Positions 1 through 8,364 are shown, counted from the first letter of the stretch. The stretch: DNA of 19,785 nt from Actinobacillus sp. (GCA_020026115.1 JAHHQY010000031.1:1-19785), one strand, 5' to 3'. A program made the numbers and translations. The notes: a model not told the origin generated them from the sequence alone.

Positions 1-43
1 ACCGAAAAATAAGAGAATTTTTCTAATTTTAGGCATATTGTCG

Positions 44-72
44 TTGCACCTCTTTTTTATCTGGTAGATAAT
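44..72 (+). promoter_or_regulatory. Putative putP promoter
   Basis: TTGCAC at 44-49 and GATAAT at 67-72 are separated by 17 bp, a good sigma-70 arrangement. It would place the transcript start near 79, leaving a leader of about 80 nt before putP. No operator is recognised. Inference from sequence only. Confidence 0.5.
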
Positions 73-161
73 CACCCTCTTTTCTCAATTATTCTTAACC
101 GCTTTTAGCGCAGGAGAAAACAGACACTACATAAAAAAGAGAATATAAAGCAGGAGATTTT

Positions 162-1652
162 ATGCAAATTTACATTACGTTTAGCCTTTACCTCATGGTG
201 ATTTTGGGGATTGGTATTTACGCTTATCGCTCTACACAGAATTTTGACGACTATATTTTAGGTGGACGTAAAATGGGAAGTTTTGTGACCGCAATGTCTG
301 CGGGCGCTTCCGATATGTCTGGCTGGTTACTTATGGGCTTACCTGGCGCAATTTTTATTTCAGGTTTATCAAAAGCTTGGATCGCCGTAGGTTTAGTGAT
401 TGGCGCGTATTTTAACTACCGCATTGTTGCAGGTCGTCTTCGCATTTTTACTGAAAATTATAATAACGCCCTAACCTTACCTGAATTTTTTGCTCAGCGT
501 TTCCCCCATCAAAAGAAAACATTAAAAATTATATCTTCTTCTATTATTTTATTTTTCTTCACGATTTATTGCGCATCTGGCGTGGTCGCTGGAGCAAAAT
601 TATTCCAAAGTTTGTTAGGTATGGATTACGGCACAGCTCTTTGGCTTGGCGCATTTGCTACGATTATTTACACCTTTATTGGCGGATATTTAGCCGTTTC
701 TTGGAGCGATACCATTCAAGCTTCATTGATGTTTTTTGCCTTATTGTTAGCCCCAATTATGGTGTTAGTGAATTTAAGTTGGAGCGAAATTAGCGTTGCT
801 TTAACGGCAAAATCCCAAATAACTCATGTACCTTATTCTCATTGGTTGCATAATGTTTCTGGTATCGGGGTTATTTCTGCCCTAGCTTGGGGATTAGGTT
901 ATTTTGGTCAACCGCATATTCTTGCCCGTTTTATGGCGGCAGATTCCGTTCAATCATTACAAAACGCACGGAAAATTGGTATCACTTGGATGATTTTATG
1001 TTTAGGCGGTGCTGTTTCTGTGGGATATTTTGGTTTGGCTTATTTCACCGCAGAAAACATTCCTTTAGAACATCCTGAAACCGTTTTTATTGAATTATCT
1101 AAATTTTTATTTAATCCTTGGGTAGCAGGCGTGGTGCTTTCAGCCATTTTAGCCGCCGTGATGAGTACCCTTTCTGCACAGCTTTTAATGTCTTCTGCCG
1201 CGATTACAGAGGATTTCTACAAAGGCTTTTTACGCAAAAACGCGTCCAGTGCAGAACTTGTGTGGATTGGCCGAGCTATGGTGTTATTGATTGCACTTAT
1301 CGCCATTTGGATTGCGCAAGATCCTGACTCAAAAGTGATGGGCTTAGTTTCTTATGCTTGGGCGGGCTTTGGTTCGGCTTTCGGCCCGATTATTATCATT
1401 TCCCTTTTCAACCGTAATATTAGTTCTAAAGCGGCTCTATTTGGTATGTTAGGCGGGGCCATTACGGTTGTTGCTTGGAAACCTTTAATGGAATATTGGG
1501 GTTGGGTTGATATTGCCCATTTATATGAAATTATTCCGGGCTTTTTAGTTTGTTCTTCTATTGCGGTGACGTCATCAATTTTCCACCCTGTGGATGAAGA
1601 CGTAGCGAAAAAATTCGACCACGCCGTTGCCGAATTTAATCGTCGCACTTAA
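162..1652 (+). CDS. putP: Sodium/proline symporter PutP
   Basis: Inner-membrane Na+/proline symporter of the solute:sodium symporter family, importing proline with sodium. The 496 residues match the usual length (about 500) and are hydrophobic throughout, as expected for about 13 membrane helices. Family hallmarks are present: NFDDYILGGR near residue 27, SAGASDMSGWLLMGLPGA from residue 46 (D51 and S53 correspond to sodium/proline-site residues), and VMSTLSAQLL with S335-T336 in the place of the second sodium-site Ser-Thr pair. The start is fixed by AGGAG at 152-156. The gene stands alone: no putA is nearby, and it ends at a strong terminator shared with the convergent nlpC. Function is inferred from family similarity and I am confident of the family; proline rather than a related substrate is very likely from the substrate-site motifs. 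Confidence 0.93.
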   Translation: MQIYITFSLYLMVILGIGIYAYRSTQNFDDYILGGRKMGSFVTAMSAGASDMSGWLLMGLPGAIFISGLSKAWIAVGLVIGAYFNYRIVAGRLRIFTENYNNALTLPEFFAQRFPHQKKTLKIISSSIILFFFTIYCASGVVAGAKLFQSLLGMDYGTALWLGAFATIIYTFIGGYLAVSWSDTIQASLMFFALLLAPIMVLVNLSWSEISVALTAKSQITHVPYSHWLHNVSGIGVISALAWGLGYFGQPHILARFMAADSVQSLQNARKIGITWMILCLGGAVSVGYFGLAYFTAENIPLEHPETVFIELSKFLFNPWVAGVVLSAILAAVMSTLSAQLLMSSAAITEDFYKGFLRKNASSAELVWIGRAMVLLIALIAIWIAQDPDSKVMGLVSYAWAGFGSAFGPIIIISLFNRNISSKAALFGMLGGAITVVAWKPLMEYWGWVDIAHLYEIIPGFLVCSSIAVTSSIFHPVDEDVAKKFDHAVAEFNRRT

Positions 1653-1672
1653 AACTGAAAACCTGAATTAAA

Positions 1673-1720
1673 AAAACTCGCGCCGAAATTTATCCTTTTT
1701 TTCGGTGCGAGTTTTATTTT
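1673..1720. terminator. Bidirectional terminator between putP and nlpC
   Basis: Arms at 1673-1688 and 1700-1715 form a 16-bp stem with one G-T wobble, followed by T-rich DNA in both directions. It can end both putP (+) and nlpC (-). Each arm is a copy of the repeated 11-mer TCGCRCCGAAA described in the findings. Confidence 0.85.
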
Positions 1721-1734
1721 TATCCCTGAAAAAG

Positions 1735-2202
1735 TTAAATAATTCGGCGCGATTGAGTGTAATGACGGCGGTAATACAGATTATTTAATTTAGACAGCGT
1801 TACGCCATTTGTTGTGGAAGAATGAATAAATTCCCCATTCCCTACATAAATGCCCACATGCGTATTACCTCGAAAAAACACTAAATCCCCTACGGCTAAC
1901 TGTTGTTTCTTCACGGCTTTGCCTAAATGTTTTTGTTTGCTCGTCGTTCTTGGCAAGGGTTTGTTAAAAGCGTCGCTGTAAATACTTTGCACGAAAGCGG
2001 AACAATCCACACCGCGCTTTGTTGTGCCGCCATATTTATAACGCACACCTCGCCACTGCTGAAATTTTTCCATAATTTTATCGCGTTGAGAAACTTGTTT
2101 AGGGTCTTTGTGATAATTTGCCGTTGTGACATTGTCACTAGAACAAGCCGTTAAAAAAGTGAAGCATAAAAATAAACCGCCCCAGTTTAAGCGTCTTTTC
2201 AT
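1735..2202 (-). CDS. nlpC: NlpC/P60 family lipoprotein peptidase NlpC
   Basis: Predicted envelope lipoprotein of the NlpC/P60 papain-like family, whose members cleave peptidoglycan stem peptides. The 155 residues match NlpC (about 154). A signal peptide ends in a lipobox, LTAC, with the lipidated Cys at 20. The catalytic domain follows: Cys67 in GVDCSAF, His115 in THVGIYVG and His127 in FIHSST form the expected Cys-His-His set. The C-terminal end TQSRRII resembles the end of E. coli NlpC. The start is supported by GGAGAG at 2208-2213. The gene is monocistronic, convergent with putP and divergent from the thr operon. Nothing looks damaged. NlpC is preferred over the longer paralogue MepS/Spr because of length and the YGGTTKRGVDCSAF region. 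Confidence 0.88.
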   Translation of the reverse strand: MKRRLNWGGLFLCFTFLTACSSDNVTTANYHKDPKQVSQRDKIMEKFQQWRGVRYKYGGTTKRGVDCSAFVQSIYSDAFNKPLPRTTSKQKHLGKAVKKQQLAVGDLVFFRGNTHVGIYVGNGEFIHSSTTNGVTLSKLNNLYYRRHYTQSRRII

Positions 2203-2328
2203 TTGTTCTCTCCGTTAAAATCTGCGCTATTTTACGCAAATATTTTCTTAAAACCTAATCATTTCGCTTACTTTTTCTGCTAAAACGAGCGGTTTTGTTA
2301 AAAAAATGTGTTTATTTATAAAATAAGA

Positions 2329-2358
2329 TTGACAGAGAAAGGTCTTTTAAAGTATTTA
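2329..2358 (+). promoter_or_regulatory. Putative thr operon promoter
   Basis: A perfect -35 TTGACA (2329-2334) is followed after 18 bp by a weak -10 TATTTA (2353-2358), suggesting a transcript start near 2365, about 30 nt before the leader peptide. The -35 is convincing. The -10 assignment is uncertain because several A/T hexamers are possible. Confidence 0.5.
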
Positions 2359-2394
2359 TAAACACGTTTCTTACACATTGTTTGGAAGTTAAAT

Positions 2395-2463
2395 ATGTTA
2401 AATGTTTTCGCAACCACTACGACCACCACTACCACCTTCTTAGGCAGGTGCGGGTTGCTATAA
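2395..2463 (+). CDS. thrL: thr operon leader peptide
   Basis: A 22-codon reading frame, M-L-N-V-F-A, then eight consecutive Thr codons (2413-2436), then F-L-G-R-C-G-L-L-stop. GGAAG at 2384-2388 is a suitable ribosome site. It acts in cis: a ribosome that stalls on the Thr codons when charged tRNA-Thr is scarce lets the downstream genes be transcribed. E. coli ThrL mixes Thr and Ile codons, whereas this one has Thr only. It is too short for routine gene calling, but the Thr run, the downstream hairpins and thrABC make the call secure. Confidence 0.88.
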   Translation: MLNVFATTTTTTTTFLGRCGLL

Positions 2464-2504
2464 GCATTTTTCAAGCAAAGCCCGCCCTGAGTGCGGGTTT
2501 TTTT
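2410..2504 (+). promoter_or_regulatory. Threonine attenuator (alternative hairpins)
   Basis: Three mutually exclusive pairings can be drawn. GCAACC (2410-2415) can pair with GGTTGC (2453-2458), giving the pause hairpin. GCGGGTTGCT (2451-2460) can pair with AGCAA and CCCGC within 2474-2485, giving the antiterminator. AAAGCCCGC (2477-2485) pairs with GCGGGTTTT (2493-2501) and precedes a T run to 2504, giving the terminator. A ribosome stalled on the Thr codons (2413-2436) covers the first arm and favours the antiterminator. A ribosome reaching the stop at 2461-2463 covers 2451-2460 and favours termination. The pairings are read by eye; the mechanism is that of the E. coli thr operon. Confidence 0.82.
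2477..2504 (+). terminator. thr attenuator terminator hairpin
   Basis: The 9-bp stem has one G-T wobble and a 7-nt loop (2486-2492), followed by a run of T. It lies 28 nt upstream of the thrA start and is the conditional stop of the attenuator. Confidence 0.85.
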
Positions 2505-2532
2505 ATACCTTTTTTCTTTTCAGGAGTATTTT

Positions 2533-4962
2533 ATGAAAGTCTTAAAATTTGGTGGCAGTTCCCTTGCTAATGCAGATAAATTTATGCAAGTCGCTGATAT
2601 TATTAACATGGCGCAAGCTGAAAATTCCGTTGCGGTTGTGCTTTCTGCACCAGCAAAAGTAACCAATCATTTAGTTGCACTATTGGAACATGCCCGTACT
2701 CCTGAACTTTACGCGCAACATAAACAAGCGATTTATGAAATTTTCATGGGGATTATTAGCGAGTTAAGCCAAAAACAAAAAGGCTTTGCGCAAGATGCCA
2801 TGGTTCGTCGCTTACAAAAAGAATTGGCCGAAATTGATGAAATTTGTGCAAAAGAGCTTTCAGCAAAAGAACATGCGCAAGTTGCGGCCCGTGGCGAAAT
2901 GCTCTCTATTGCCTTAATGTACGCTTTATTAGACGCGCAAAATCGCGCTGTGTTTGAAATTAAACCACAGCAACTTTTGCGTGCGGAAGGTCATTATTTA
3001 AGTGCGCAAGTTGATATCGCTCAAAGTTTACAACAAGCGAAAGCATTGAATTTACCGCAAGATGCGATTTTATTGATGGCAGGTTTTAGCGCAGGAAATC
3101 AACAAGATGAAGTTGTTTTACTCGGTCGTAACGGTTCGGATTATTCTGCCGCTTGTTTAGCCGCTTGCTTAGAAGCCGATGTTTGTGAAATTTGGACCGA
3201 TGTGGACGGTATTTATACTTGCGATCCACGCCTTGTGCCTAATGCAAAATTATTATCCAGCCTTTCTTATTTAGAAGCGATGGAATTATCTTATTTCGGC
3301 GCGAAAGTCCTACATCCTCGCACTATCTCACCATTATTTAGCGCAAAAATTCCATGTTTAATTAAAAACACACAAAACCCGCAGGCGTTAGGCTCAAGCA
3401 TTCACCATGAAGTTGAAAAAAATGGCGAAGTAAAAGGTATTACACATTTAGATAAATTAGCGATGTTCAACGTATCGGGCTCGGCTATGCAAGGCCAAGT
3501 GGGTATGGCCTCGCGCGTTTTCTCAGCCCTTTCTAAAGAAGGCGTATCCATTATTTTAATTACTCAATCTTCTTCGGAATACAGCATCAGCTTCTGTGTG
3601 CCGATGGACGCCGTGTCTTTAGCGAAAAACGCTTTGCAAGCAGAATTTGCCGAAGAATTAGCCCTACAACAATTAGATGAAATTGGTATTCAAGAAGATT
3701 TAGCCATTGTATCCGTGATTGGCGATGGTATGGTGCAAGCAAAAGGTGTGGCGGCTCGTTTCTTCTCGGCACTTTCACAAGCAGATATCAATATTATTGC
3801 GATTGCGCAAGGTGCTTCTGAACGTTCTATTTCCGCCGTTATTCCTGCTTGCCGTGCGATGGAAGCGGTAAAACAAATTCATCAACGCTTATTTGAACAA
3901 CAGAAAAAAATCGACGTCTTTTTAGTCGGCGTAGGTGGCGTAGGTGCCGCATTGATGGCGCAAATTGGCCAACAAAAAACCTATTTAGCCAATAAAGGCA
4001 TTGAGTTAAATGTCTGCGGTGTCGCCAACTCTCGTTATATGTTATTAAATGAAAACGGTATTGATTTTAGCCAATGGCAAAGTCAATTAACACAATCACA
4101 ACGCCCTTTCGATTTACAAGAAATGTACGCATTTCGCGCTCAACATCATTTAGTTAACGCCGTTTTAGTTGACTGCACATCTTCTGATGCCGTTGCTGAA
4201 AGTTATGCCGATGCTTTAGCGGAAGGTTTCCATGTGGTGACACCAAACAAAAAAGCCAACACAAAATCTATGCAATATTACGCATTATTACGGGAAAATG
4301 CCTTCAAACATCAACGTAAATTCTTATACGATACCAATGTGGGCGCTGGCTTACCTGTGATTGAAAATTTACAAAATTTATTAGCAGCAGGCGATGAATT
4401 GATTCAATTTAACGGAATTTTATCAGGTTCACTTTCCTTTATTTTCGGTAAATTAGATGAAGGCTTAAGCCTTTCTCAAGCAACATTATTAGCAAAAGAA
4501 AAAGGCTTTACGGAACCCGATCCACGCGATGATTTATCTGGCCAAGATGTGGCACGTAAGTTATTGATTTTAGCCCGTGAATGCGGTTTAAATTTAGAAT
4601 TAGCGGATATTCAAGTAGACAGCGTATTACCGCAAGGCTTTACACAAGGGCTTTCTAGCGCTGAATTTTTAGAATTATTACCGGCTCTTGATGAAAGTTT
4701 CCAAGAAAAAATGGCCAAAGCAAAAGCTCATGGTGCCGTTTTACGTTATGTTGGACAAATTAAAGATGGAAAATGCCGAGTATCTATTCAAGAAGTCGAA
4801 GAAAATGATCCATTATTTAAAGTAAAAGATGGCGAAAATGCCCTTGCTTTTTACACAAAATTTTACCAACCTATTCCACTTTTATTGCGTGGTTACGGCG
4901 CGGGAAATGCGGTAACAGCCGCAGGTGTTTTTGCGGATATTTTACGCACATTACAACAATAA
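2533..4962 (+). CDS. thrA: Bifunctional aspartokinase I / homoserine dehydrogenase I
   Basis: Catalyses the first and third steps of threonine synthesis: phosphorylation of aspartate and NAD(P)H reduction of aspartate semialdehyde to homoserine. The 809 residues are close to the family's roughly 815-820. In order: aspartokinase domain starting MKVLKFGGSS, a central ACT regulatory region at about 310-460 that should bind the feedback inhibitor threonine, then a homoserine dehydrogenase domain opening with the Rossmann motif VGVGGVGAAL near 463 and containing PNKKAN and DTNVGAGLPVI. The start at 2533 is chosen because AGGAG at 2522-2526 precedes it and the protein opens with the conserved KFGGSS. 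An in-frame start 42 nt upstream falls inside the attenuator and is rejected. First gene of the attenuated thrABC operon. Confidence 0.96.
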   Translation: MKVLKFGGSSLANADKFMQVADIINMAQAENSVAVVLSAPAKVTNHLVALLEHARTPELYAQHKQAIYEIFMGIISELSQKQKGFAQDAMVRRLQKELAEIDEICAKELSAKEHAQVAARGEMLSIALMYALLDAQNRAVFEIKPQQLLRAEGHYLSAQVDIAQSLQQAKALNLPQDAILLMAGFSAGNQQDEVVLLGRNGSDYSAACLAACLEADVCEIWTDVDGIYTCDPRLVPNAKLLSSLSYLEAMELSYFGAKVLHPRTISPLFSAKIPCLIKNTQNPQALGSSIHHEVEKNGEVKGITHLDKLAMFNVSGSAMQGQVGMASRVFSALSKEGVSIILITQSSSEYSISFCVPMDAVSLAKNALQAEFAEELALQQLDEIGIQEDLAIVSVIGDGMVQAKGVAARFFSALSQADINIIAIAQGASERSISAVIPACRAMEAVKQIHQRLFEQQKKIDVFLVGVGGVGAALMAQIGQQKTYLANKGIELNVCGVANSRYMLLNENGIDFSQWQSQLTQSQRPFDLQEMYAFRAQHHLVNAVLVDCTSSDAVAESYADALAEGFHVVTPNKKANTKSMQYYALLRENAFKHQRKFLYDTNVGAGLPVIENLQNLLAAGDELIQFNGILSGSLSFIFGKLDEGLSLSQATLLAKEKGFTEPDPRDDLSGQDVARKLLILARECGLNLELADIQVDSVLPQGFTQGLSSAEFLELLPALDESFQEKMAKAKAHGAVLRYVGQIKDGKCRVSIQEVEENDPLFKVKDGENALAFYTKFYQPIPLLLRGYGAGNAVTAAGVFADILRTLQQ

Positions 4963-4971
4963 GGAGAAAAA

Positions 4972-5910
4972 ATGTTACGCATTTATGCCCCAGCGACCAG
5001 TGCTAATTTAAATGTCGGTTTTGATAGTTTAGGTGTGGCGCTTTCCCCCATTGATGGGCAACGTTTAGGCGATGTGGTGCAAATTGATGAACGGGATTCA
5101 GATTTTGCCTTCCGTGCCGTAGGTCAATTTACCCACGCTTTACCACAGAATATGCAAGATAACTTATGTTATTTAGCCTATCAGCTTTTTGCTGAACGTT
5201 TAAAAGCCCAAGGGAAAAACGTGAAACCTTTAGAATTAACGCTTGAAAAAAATATGCCTATTGGCTCAGGCTTAGGCTCAAGTGCTTGCTCTATTGTGGC
5301 GACTTTAGTGGCTTTAAATGAATTTCACGACAAACCTTTTAGCCAAGAAGCGTTGTTAAAACTTATGGGCGAATTAGAAGGTCGCGTTTCTGGTGATGTG
5401 CATTATGATAACGTCGCACCGAGCTTTTTAGGTGGTATGCAATTAATGGCACTCGCACCGAAAATTTGCCAGCCTCTTCCACTTTTCAAACATTGGTATT
5501 GGGTTTTAGCCTATTCAGGGATTTGTGTGCCAACGGCCGATGCGCGTCGTATTTTGCCAAGCCAATATGATAAAAGCACTTGTATTCAACAAGCACGCGC
5601 TTTTGCGAATTTTGTGCAGGCTTGTTACACCCAAGATGAAGCGCAGGCAACGAATGCTCTGCAAGATTTACTCGCAGAACCTTATCGTCAACATTTATTA
5701 CCAAACTTTGCTGAAACAAAAGCAAAACTTTTAGAAGAAAACGCTCTTATGGCAGGCATTTCAGGTTCAGGCCCGACAATGTTTGCTATTGCGGATAGTT
5801 TAGAAAAAGCGCAAGCTTGCGCGCAAATTTTCCAACAACATTATTTACAAAATGAAAACGGCTTTGTGCATATTTGCCAAGCTAACGAACAAGGCGCACA
5901 AGCCATTTAA
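4972..5910 (+). CDS. thrB: Homoserine kinase
   Basis: Cytoplasmic GHMP-family kinase that converts homoserine and ATP to O-phosphohomoserine. The 312 residues are near the E. coli length of 310. The GHMP ATP-binding loop PIGSGLGSSACS is at residues 96-107, the N-terminal ATSANLNVGFDSLG is typical, and GISGSGPTMFAI near the C terminus is the third GHMP motif. The ribosome site AAGGAG (4961-4966) overlaps the thrA stop codon and the gap is only 9 nt, so translation is likely coupled to thrA. Codons at 5453-5463 include one exact copy of the repeated 11-mer TCGCACCGAAA. Confidence 0.95.
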   Translation: MLRIYAPATSANLNVGFDSLGVALSPIDGQRLGDVVQIDERDSDFAFRAVGQFTHALPQNMQDNLCYLAYQLFAERLKAQGKNVKPLELTLEKNMPIGSGLGSSACSIVATLVALNEFHDKPFSQEALLKLMGELEGRVSGDVHYDNVAPSFLGGMQLMALAPKICQPLPLFKHWYWVLAYSGICVPTADARRILPSQYDKSTCIQQARAFANFVQACYTQDEAQATNALQDLLAEPYRQHLLPNFAETKAKLLEENALMAGISGSGPTMFAIADSLEKAQACAQIFQQHYLQNENGFVHICQANEQGAQAI

Positions 5911-5922
5911 AAGGAACATATT

Positions 5923-7194
5923 ATGCAGTTTTATAACATTAAGCACCCTGAAGAAAAAGTCAGTTTTAAACAAGCCTTAACTCAAGGTTTAGGACGCGAC
6001 CAAGGTTTATTTTTCCCGGAAACTTTACCGCATTTTGCCGATATTGACGCCGTTCTTGCTCTGCCTTTTTTAGCGCGCTGTGAAAAAATCTTTCAAGCGT
6101 TTTTAAGCGATGATTTAAATTCTGAACAAATTCAACAAATGGTGCAAAAGGCGTTTAATTTCCCGTTAAACATCACTAAAGTTAATGAAAATAGCTATGC
6201 TTTAGAGCTTTTCCACGGACCTACTTTAGCGTTTAAAGATTTTGGCGCACGTTTTATGGCTCAAGCTTTAAATCAATGTCAAGACGATAAAAAAATTACT
6301 ATTTTAACCGCAACTTCAGGCGATACTGGTGCTGCCGTTGCTCATGCTTTTTATGGTTTAGAGAATATTGATGTGGTTGTTTTATATCCGAAAGGAAAAA
6401 TTAGCCCATTACAAGAAAAATTATTCTGCACCTTAGGCAAAAATATTCGCACTGTGGCCATCAATGGCGATTTCGATGCTTGCCAAGCCTTAGTTAAACA
6501 AGCCTTTGATGACAAACACTTGCGTGAAGAAATTGGCTTAAACTCAGCAAACTCTATCAATATTAGCCGATTATTAGCACAGATTTGCTATTACTTTGAA
6601 GCGGTTGCGCAACTTCCTAAAAACGAACGCGAAAATGTCGTCTTTAGCGTGCCAAGTGGTAATTTTGGTAATTTAACCGCAGGCTTAATTGCTAAAGCTA
6701 TGGGCTTACCGGCTCGCTTTATTGCCGCAACAAATGAAAACGACACCGTGCCACGCTATTTATTAAGTGGAAACTGGCAACCGAATGAAACTGTCGCCAC
6801 TTTATCTAATGCAATGGACGTAAGCCGACCAAACAACTGGCCTCGTATTGAAGAATTATTCCAACGTAAAAATTGGCCATTAAGCGATTTACATTCAGGT
6901 ATGCTTTCTGATGAAGAAACAGAAAAAACCTTACAAAAAATGAATCAACAAGGTTACCTTTGCGAACCGCATGGTGCGATTGCTTTTGAGATTTTACAAC
7001 AAGATTTAAAGGCTCAAGAAACAGGAATTTTCTTATGTACCGCTCACCCTGCGAAATTTAAAGAAAGCGTTGAGCGCATTTTAGCTTGCGACTTACCGTT
7101 ACCTGAAAATCTCGCTAAATACGCGGATAAACCTCTGCTTTCCACCAACATGGACGCAGATTTTGCCCAACTTAAAGCGTACTTATTAAAATAA
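5923..7194 (+). CDS. thrC: Threonine synthase
   Basis: PLP enzyme that converts O-phosphohomoserine to threonine, the last step of the pathway. The 423 residues compare with 428 in E. coli. Motifs seen: RDQGLFFPE near residue 25, HGPTLAFKDFGARF with the PLP-binding Lys at 105, TSGDTGAAVAHAF at 131 onward and SVPSGNFGN in the phosphate-binding region. Length and motifs place it in the long, E. coli-type threonine synthase class. AAGGAAC at about 5911 gives the ribosome site, 12 nt after thrB. It is the last gene of the operon, followed by a strong hairpin terminator. Confidence 0.96.
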   Translation: MQFYNIKHPEEKVSFKQALTQGLGRDQGLFFPETLPHFADIDAVLALPFLARCEKIFQAFLSDDLNSEQIQQMVQKAFNFPLNITKVNENSYALELFHGPTLAFKDFGARFMAQALNQCQDDKKITILTATSGDTGAAVAHAFYGLENIDVVVLYPKGKISPLQEKLFCTLGKNIRTVAINGDFDACQALVKQAFDDKHLREEIGLNSANSINISRLLAQICYYFEAVAQLPKNERENVVFSVPSGNFGNLTAGLIAKAMGLPARFIAATNENDTVPRYLLSGNWQPNETVATLSNAMDVSRPNNWPRIEELFQRKNWPLSDLHSGMLSDEETEKTLQKMNQQGYLCEPHGAIAFEILQQDLKAQETGIFLCTAHPAKFKESVERILACDLPLPENLAKYADKPLLSTNMDADFAQLKAYLLK

Positions 7195-7207
7195 CCCACC
7201 AACAAAA

Positions 7208-7252
7208 ACTCGCGCCGAAAAAAAGGAAAATTTCGGCGCGAGTGCTTTTTTT
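7208..7252. terminator. Bidirectional terminator between thrC and the cyclase gene
   Basis: A perfect 13-bp stem is formed by 7208-7220 and 7231-7243, with a purine-rich 10-nt loop and T-rich DNA after it. On the - strand the stem is followed by TTTTTG, so it can serve the convergent gene as well. Both arms carry TCGCGCCGAAA, the repeated motif described in the findings. Confidence 0.88.
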
Positions 7253-7278
7253 ATTTTTATTCTTTTGCGTGTTTGCTT

Positions 7279-7845
7279 TTACTGGCTTTCAATTTCAGCA
7301 ATAACACGACAACTTAAACCTGTTTTTTCAGCGTCATCTAACCACATGGTATAAATTGTCATCGGCTTTTCGTTAAGCTTATTCAAATTCGTTAGATTTT
7401 CAATCACATAAATTCCCTTTTCTTCGCATTTTCTATCCGCATCTTCATGCTCTTGGTGTTGACGAATACCTGGTGAATCCAAACCAATAAATCTTATTTT
7501 CTTTTCCCAAAGCAAATGAATCAGCTCATGAGATAACTGCGGATGCGGATTAAAATAGGCTTTTTCGCCATAGGCATATTTTTCTATCTGTCCCGTTCTA
7601 AATAAAACAAAAGCATTTTCACAAAGACGTGATAAATCAATATGTTCTGGAAAGACTTCTGGAATATCTCGCACATCAAAAAGTACACCTTCAGATTTAA
7701 AATACGCCAAAGGAATCGGTGTTTTTTGATAGGTATCTAAATGTGTACCAATATGCCCCATAGCGATATGCGGATTATCTTGTGCTTTTGCCCAAGCGAT
7801 CAAAGGACTATCCATGGAAACTTGAGTCGTTAAATCTATATACAT
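7279..7845 (-). CDS. Cyclase family protein (kynurenine formamidase-like hydrolase)
   Basis: Member of the metal-dependent cyclase/formamidase superfamily (PF04199 type); the substrate is unknown. The 188 residues are slightly short of the usual 205-260. HIGTHLD at 31-37 keeps the metal-binding His31, His35 and Asp37 of the HxGTHxDxPxH motif, but the later part is altered: Lys41 stands where kynurenine formamidase has its last His. Near the C terminus, VIENL supplies Glu149 and Asp137 sits where the usual metal-ligand His would be. This pattern resembles a separate subfamily I recall from other bacteria, so it may be functional with another substrate; I would not call it KynB. A very strong ribosome site, AAGGGGGA (7849-7856), supports the start. 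No tryptophan catabolism genes are nearby. Confidence 0.78.
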   Translation of the reverse strand: MYIDLTTQVSMDSPLIAWAKAQDNPHIAMGHIGTHLDTYQKTPIPLAYFKSEGVLFDVRDIPEVFPEHIDLSRLCENAFVLFRTGQIEKYAYGEKAYFNPHPQLSHELIHLLWEKKIRFIGLDSPGIRQHQEHEDADRKCEEKGIYVIENLTNLNKLNEKPMTIYTMWLDDAEKTGLSCRVIAEIESQ

Positions 7846-7923
7846 AAATCCCCCTTAATTTTAAAGCGTTTATTTTAACAAAGCTGACATATTGAAGAAA
7901 ATCTTCTTTGTAACCAGTGTGGC

Positions 7924-8169
7924 TTATACATTTATACATTGATTGACGTCTCCTTTATCAGCAAATTTTAAACGAGCCATTGTTACGTCATCTTTTAGAA
8001 TAAATCTAATGCGAGATTTTAGTTAATTCTGATCACTCAGTGCCTGAACAGAACTTCCAACTGTGCGTAAACCACCCATAGCGCCACCAACGGATGTACG
8101 ATTACTAAAGAAATTGCTAAATGATGACTCATCAAGTATTCTTACCCCCAAAAAAAGTGAGGTTCCATG
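7924..8169 (-). pseudogene. Possible remnant of an unidentified protein gene
   Basis: On the - strand one frame stays open for about 80 codons with a single stop (TAA at 8023-8025). Read through, it encodes a Gly/Ser-rich stretch (SVGGAMGGLRTVGSSVQALSDQN) cut here by the stop, then a basic stretch ending DKGDVNQCINV before a final stop at 7924-7926. There is no good start upstream: the frame is closed by TAG at 8182-8184. I do not recognise the protein. The biased, protein-like composition and lack of start suggest a decayed fragment, possibly of mobile origin, but the length is small enough for chance. It accounts for most of the 321-bp spacer 7846-8166, where I see nothing else. Confidence 0.22.
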
Positions 8170-8364
8170 TTTTTTCGTTCTCTAGTTAATTTCATCTCAA
8201 GCGTTTTTGATTTATGCATTAAACTCGTTGGTTTGTTTCTCGTTTACCTTGTGTTCTCTTACTGGCAAGACATGTCAATTTTTGGGAAATTTGTTGTCGA
8301 ATTCTTTATTTTTTTGACTATTCTCGGAACTATTCAAACGTTCATTGAAAAGATGAAAAAATAG
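8167..8364 (+). CDS. Possible small two-helix membrane protein
   Basis: A 65-codon frame preceded by GTGAGG (8157-8162), a fair ribosome site 4 nt before the ATG. The product would have two hydrophobic segments, about residues 6-32 and 38-60, and a basic end EKMKK, so it would be an inner-membrane protein. I do not recognise a family. It lies between a possible gene remnant and the metG terminator, with no partner gene and no clear promoter. A - strand frame of similar size overlaps its end (8275-8478) but lacks comparable features. Existence of the gene is uncertain. Confidence 0.4.
   Translation: MFFRSLVNFISSVFDLCIKLVGLFLVYLVFSYWQDMSIFGKFVVEFFIFLTILGTIQTFIEKMKK

Noticed and set aside
2491..2532. 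A 14-residue N-terminal extension of ThrA
   Set aside because: It starts inside the attenuator terminator, has no ribosome site, and the conserved MKVLKFGGSS begins at 2533 behind AGGAG.
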